In this document: positions 62,801 to 64,000 of the stretch, in pieces
How the letters are laid out: each line of letters opens with the position of its first letter
Position numbering within the stretch: position 1 is the first letter of the stretch
Assembly (NCBI GenBank): GCA_902791035.1
Contig: CADAUA010000009.1
Coordinates: 62,001 to 126,000 of the forward strand
Origin: an uncultured Coriobacteriaceae bacterium
Lineage (GTDB): Bacteria; Actinomycetota; Coriobacteriia; Coriobacteriales; Atopobiaceae
Direction of reading: 5' to 3'
DNA length: 64,000 nucleotides
Notes under the pieces: generated by a model
The model's input: the letters and a program-made list of their open reading frames with translations, nothing else
Told to the model about the DNA's origin: nothing
Database searches by the model: none
Position numbers and translations under genes: made by a program

Positions 62801-62888
62801 CGAAGGCCTGGGCAAGGAGCGAGTCCAGGCAGCGGGCCAGGTACTTGTCAACGTTATAGGCAGGAATGACCACAGAGATCTTGGGCAT
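59850..62888 (-). CDS. three-domain glycosyltransferase (GT2 - DUF4422 - GT8)
   Basis: A 1012-residue cytoplasmic protein. N-terminal GT2 domain (about 1-240): SVVIPAYNVDKYLARCLDSL, VVVDDASTDGT and the DXD-like FLDGDDELVG. A helical region of some 120 residues follows. The central DUF4422 domain (about 365-600) has RILVTTHKKVSVPE, TQYWAWKNV and GFCHYRRYFNFS. The C-terminal GT8 domain (about 650-920) has VVFAADNNYVPVLTVAMDSM and the DXD motif KVVYLDSDLVVNGDVAEL. Three catalytic folds in one chain suggest assembly of a multi-sugar unit for surface polysaccharide or glycoprotein. There are no other polysaccharide genes in the window. Confidence 0.88.
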   Translation of the reverse strand: MPKISVVIPAYNVDKYLARCLDSLLAQAFGDWEAVVVDDASTDGTGALADNYAARDPRVHVVRHAQNQGRHLARRSGVTAATGDYLIFLDGDDELVGPAVLGDLADAMEADPADSLRFGLEALPEEGTPESAATGFMAWSNHETDDLDREGLLRSMFCEEGGYVVPWHVTHRLYAADVVRRAFASMAGERLQRGEDAYECLVIAMASKRERCRTDIMGYRYHMGAGVTKATAQPTADFEREAADVARVIEASRAQVAGMGDLEHDCAEGLAQKLTETLMNNWHERVAANERPAAARKAAQLLGAAAVDHELWRFVRDRSYELYDHSQTPALTDELYDLLRQAREVGPYGGTDAQMERAWGMRAEAMVHVHELEPASTMARFEAEPVRILVTTHKKVSVPEGTTLQPIQVGPGNKSTHGRFNRSLHDDTGDNISDKNPMYCEMTTQYWAWKNVASDYVGFCHYRRYFNFSDTTYGENPFGEVMDDFIDDDAIRKYGLDDEHVRVCVEGYDLITTGVHDLRDFPGDFSTPREHYQKAERLHYEDLLRCEKIVRAMYPDYDQDVTAFLDGHLSCFCNMYIMRKPIFDSYCEWLFPILDEWCAQTDMTTYSREAMRTPGHLAERLFNIWRLHQLRMHPEWKVKELQCVHFEHPEPPETFTPVFERQPTVRRADVVPVVFAADNNYVPVLTVAMDSMMRNASPDRFYEVMVLNTDIGGGKQLRMWRHFERYPNMRLTFFNVWRMVKDYKLDTNNAHISVETYFRFLVQQILRAYNKVVYLDSDLVVNGDVAELFDTDLGDTLIAATRDVDYLANLNQPDGIRMRYTTGVLQMRNPYDYFQAGVLVLNTQEMRRLHTVSEWLRIATRPDFIYNDQDILNAECEGRVTYLPGRWNVTNNIFGRVDKLYPWAPSQVFDDYQAGRADPQVVHYAGAIKPWQNASIDLGGYFWNYARQTPFYEQILQSMVPEQNKDDDVVEYHERAIPDTSPLRKVIDPFLPYGSERRERAKAIARALQGKK

Positions 62889-63009
62889 CTATGCATCCTC
62901 CATCGCTCGTACGGCACGACGCCGTTCTTGTCTCCGACATTCTACCAGCACATGTCATACGACCCGCATTGCCCACAGGTAGCACACGCAAAGCCACGCC
63001 AGCCACCGG

Positions 63010-63040
63010 TGTCACAGAAGTGTCTGACACTTTTGTGACA
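63010..63040. repeat. 31-bp palindrome, copy 2
   Basis: Arms tgtcacagaagtgtc and gacacttttgtgaca around a central T. It lies 3 bp after the stop of the ABC permease gene and forms an inverted pair with the copy at 59819. Confidence 0.85.
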
Positions 63041-63043
63041 CAC

Positions 63044-64000
63044 CTAGTCCACGCTCTTGAGGCTCTCGACCATGTTCACGCGATCCAGCTTGGGCCGCAT
63101 GAAGAGGAGCACCAGCACCGTGAAGACCAGCGTGAGGGCGAAGGAGTAGCCGTAGCTCGGCGCATGGATGAGCCGCCCGAACATCACGTAGTCGACCTCC
63201 GCCGTGGTGACCACGAAGGTCTCCAGCCAGGTGCCTAGGACCAGACCCAGGATGTCGCCAAGGAGTGCCAGGATCACCATCTCGCGGAAGATGTAGGCGT
63301 GGACCTCGTGGCGCGTGAAGCCCAGCACCTTGAGGCTGGCAATCTCGCGGATGCGCTCCGAGACGTTTATGTTCGTGAGGTTGTAGAGCACGATGAAGGC
63401 GAGCGCCGCGGCCGAGACGATGAGGACCACGACCACCATGTTCACGGCACTCAGCGCGTTCCGGTACATGTTTATGGTCTCGTCGGTAAAGACCACGGTG
63501 GACACGTGGTCCTGGGAGGCTAGCGCGGAGGACAGGGCCTCCCGCTCCCCCTCGGAGGACCCCACGTTCGTGTAGAGGGTCTGGAAGACCGGGTCCTCGG
63601 AGCCCATCGCCGCCCAGGCCTCGCGGCCCACGTAGACGACGTTGCCCACGTAGTTCTCCACGATGCCGGTCACCGTGAGCTCGTGGCCCTCGCCCACCGC
63701 GTTGCCCACGTCGTCCTGGTCGTAGAGGCGGAAGGTGTTGCCTACCCCCACGCCCAGGAGCTTGGCGGTCTTCTCGGTGAGGACGACCGAGTCGTCGTCG
63801 AAGGTCACGGGGTCCTGCGAGAGGCGGTCCTTGAAGGTGAGGGCCTGCGGGAGCTCGTCGGAACTCATGGGCACCGCGACGCTCACCCGCAGCGGCGCAT
63901 GGAGGGAGGAGCCAGCCTGGAGGTTCTCGCTCTGGACGCGCACCGTCCCGGTGGCGCCCTCCTGGCCCAGGTAGGCGGCAACGGCCTCCACGTCGGCGGA
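63044..64000 (-). CDS. FtsX-type ABC transporter permease, C-terminal part (5' end outside window)
   Basis: The frame is open to the window edge; 319 codons are visible and the protein continues upstream. The visible part ends in the FtsX/MacB fold: an extracellular domain, then membrane segments MVVVVLIVSAAALAFIVLYN, MVILALLGDILGLVLGTWL and YSFALTLVFTVLVLLFM. The loop REIASLKVLGFTRHEV is typical, as is the terminal NMVESLKSVD. Such permeases export lipids or peptides or drive lysis of the wall; the ATPase is not in the window. A GTG at 63991 is internal, not the start. Confidence 0.88.
   Translation of the reverse strand, partial: SADVEAVAAYLGQEGATGTVRVQSENLQAGSSLHAPLRVSVAVPMSSDELPQALTFKDRLSQDPVTFDDDSVVLTEKTAKLLGVGVGNTFRLYDQDDVGNAVGEGHELTVTGIVENYVGNVVYVGREAWAAMGSEDPVFQTLYTNVGSSEGEREALSSALASQDHVSTVVFTDETINMYRNALSAVNMVVVVLIVSAAALAFIVLYNLTNINVSERIREIASLKVLGFTRHEVHAYIFREMVILALLGDILGLVLGTWLETFVVTTAEVDYVMFGRLIHAPSYGYSFALTLVFTVLVLLFMRPKLDRVNMVESLKSVD

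Noticed and set aside
59652-63038. A 1128-codon open frame on the plus strand opposite the glycosyltransferase gene
   Set aside because: It is antisense to a gene with clear domains; His/Val/Gly-rich composition is the usual shadow of GC-rich codon use.

Overview
The window is GC-rich DNA from a Gram-positive-type bacterium, most likely a coriobacterial actinobacterium close to Olsenella/Atopobium. That placement is an inference. It rests on base composition, frequent GTG and TTG starts, the mraZ-rsmH-ftsL-ftsI-murF-mraY-murD-ftsW-murG cluster, the chain alaS-ruvX-mltG-yqeG-aroK-aroB-pepP with efp-asp23-nusB nearby, a mannose-family PTS and a SigB-type sigma/anti-sigma pair. Most genes lie on the minus strand. 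I saw no rRNA, tRNA, insertion sequence, phage or CRISPR array.

Layout. 1-1.3 kb: 3' part missing from a YejK-type nucleoid protein gene, then a small inverted-repeat array. 1.3-13.4 kb: CorA-type transporter and the division/cell-wall (dcw) cluster read leftward from mraZ; murE, murC, ftsQ and ftsZ are not in it. 13.4-14.6 kb: a 640-bp gene-free stretch and one unrecognised rightward gene. 14.6-22.7 kb: xerD, pyrG, recN, nadK, tlyA, xseB, nusB, asp23 and efp. 22.9-27.8 kb: an accessory block with a zinc-ribbon/Cna-B-like membrane protein, a DUF956 gene and a fused mannose-type PTS (IIAB, IIC, IID). 28-35.9 kb: pepP, a degenerate aroB, aroK, yqeG, mltG, ruvX and alaS. The alaS reading frame is broken by an apparent deletion near its 5' end. 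36-39.4 kb: AI-2E-type permease, sigma factor, anti-sigma factor and a membrane-anchored helical protein. 39.5-42.7 kb: Tat-exported GH3 lipoprotein and a small lipoprotein. 43-53 kb: rarA, a LytTR response regulator, an HD triphosphohydrolase, a glutathionylspermidine-synthase-like ATP-grasp protein, an SGNH-GNAT fusion, a DNA glycosylase, a metallophosphatase, a Vsr endonuclease and a zinc-dependent phospholipase-like protein. 53-54.4 kb: an MFS transporter. 54.5-54.9 kb: a gene-free array of seven copies of a 12-bp motif, four direct followed by three inverted. 55-59.7 kb: argC-argJ-argB-argD with a likely promoter and ARG-box region. 59.8-64 kb: a three-domain glycosyltransferase with an inverted pair of 31-bp palindromes at either side, then the end of an FtsX-type ABC permease cut by the window edge.

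Functionally, the window joins peptidoglycan synthesis and division, core nucleic-acid and translation genes, sugar uptake, arginine synthesis and envelope functions. The most unusual signals are non-coding (the two motif arrays and the twin palindromes), the broken alaS, and an aroB-like gene that has lost its catalytic residues.
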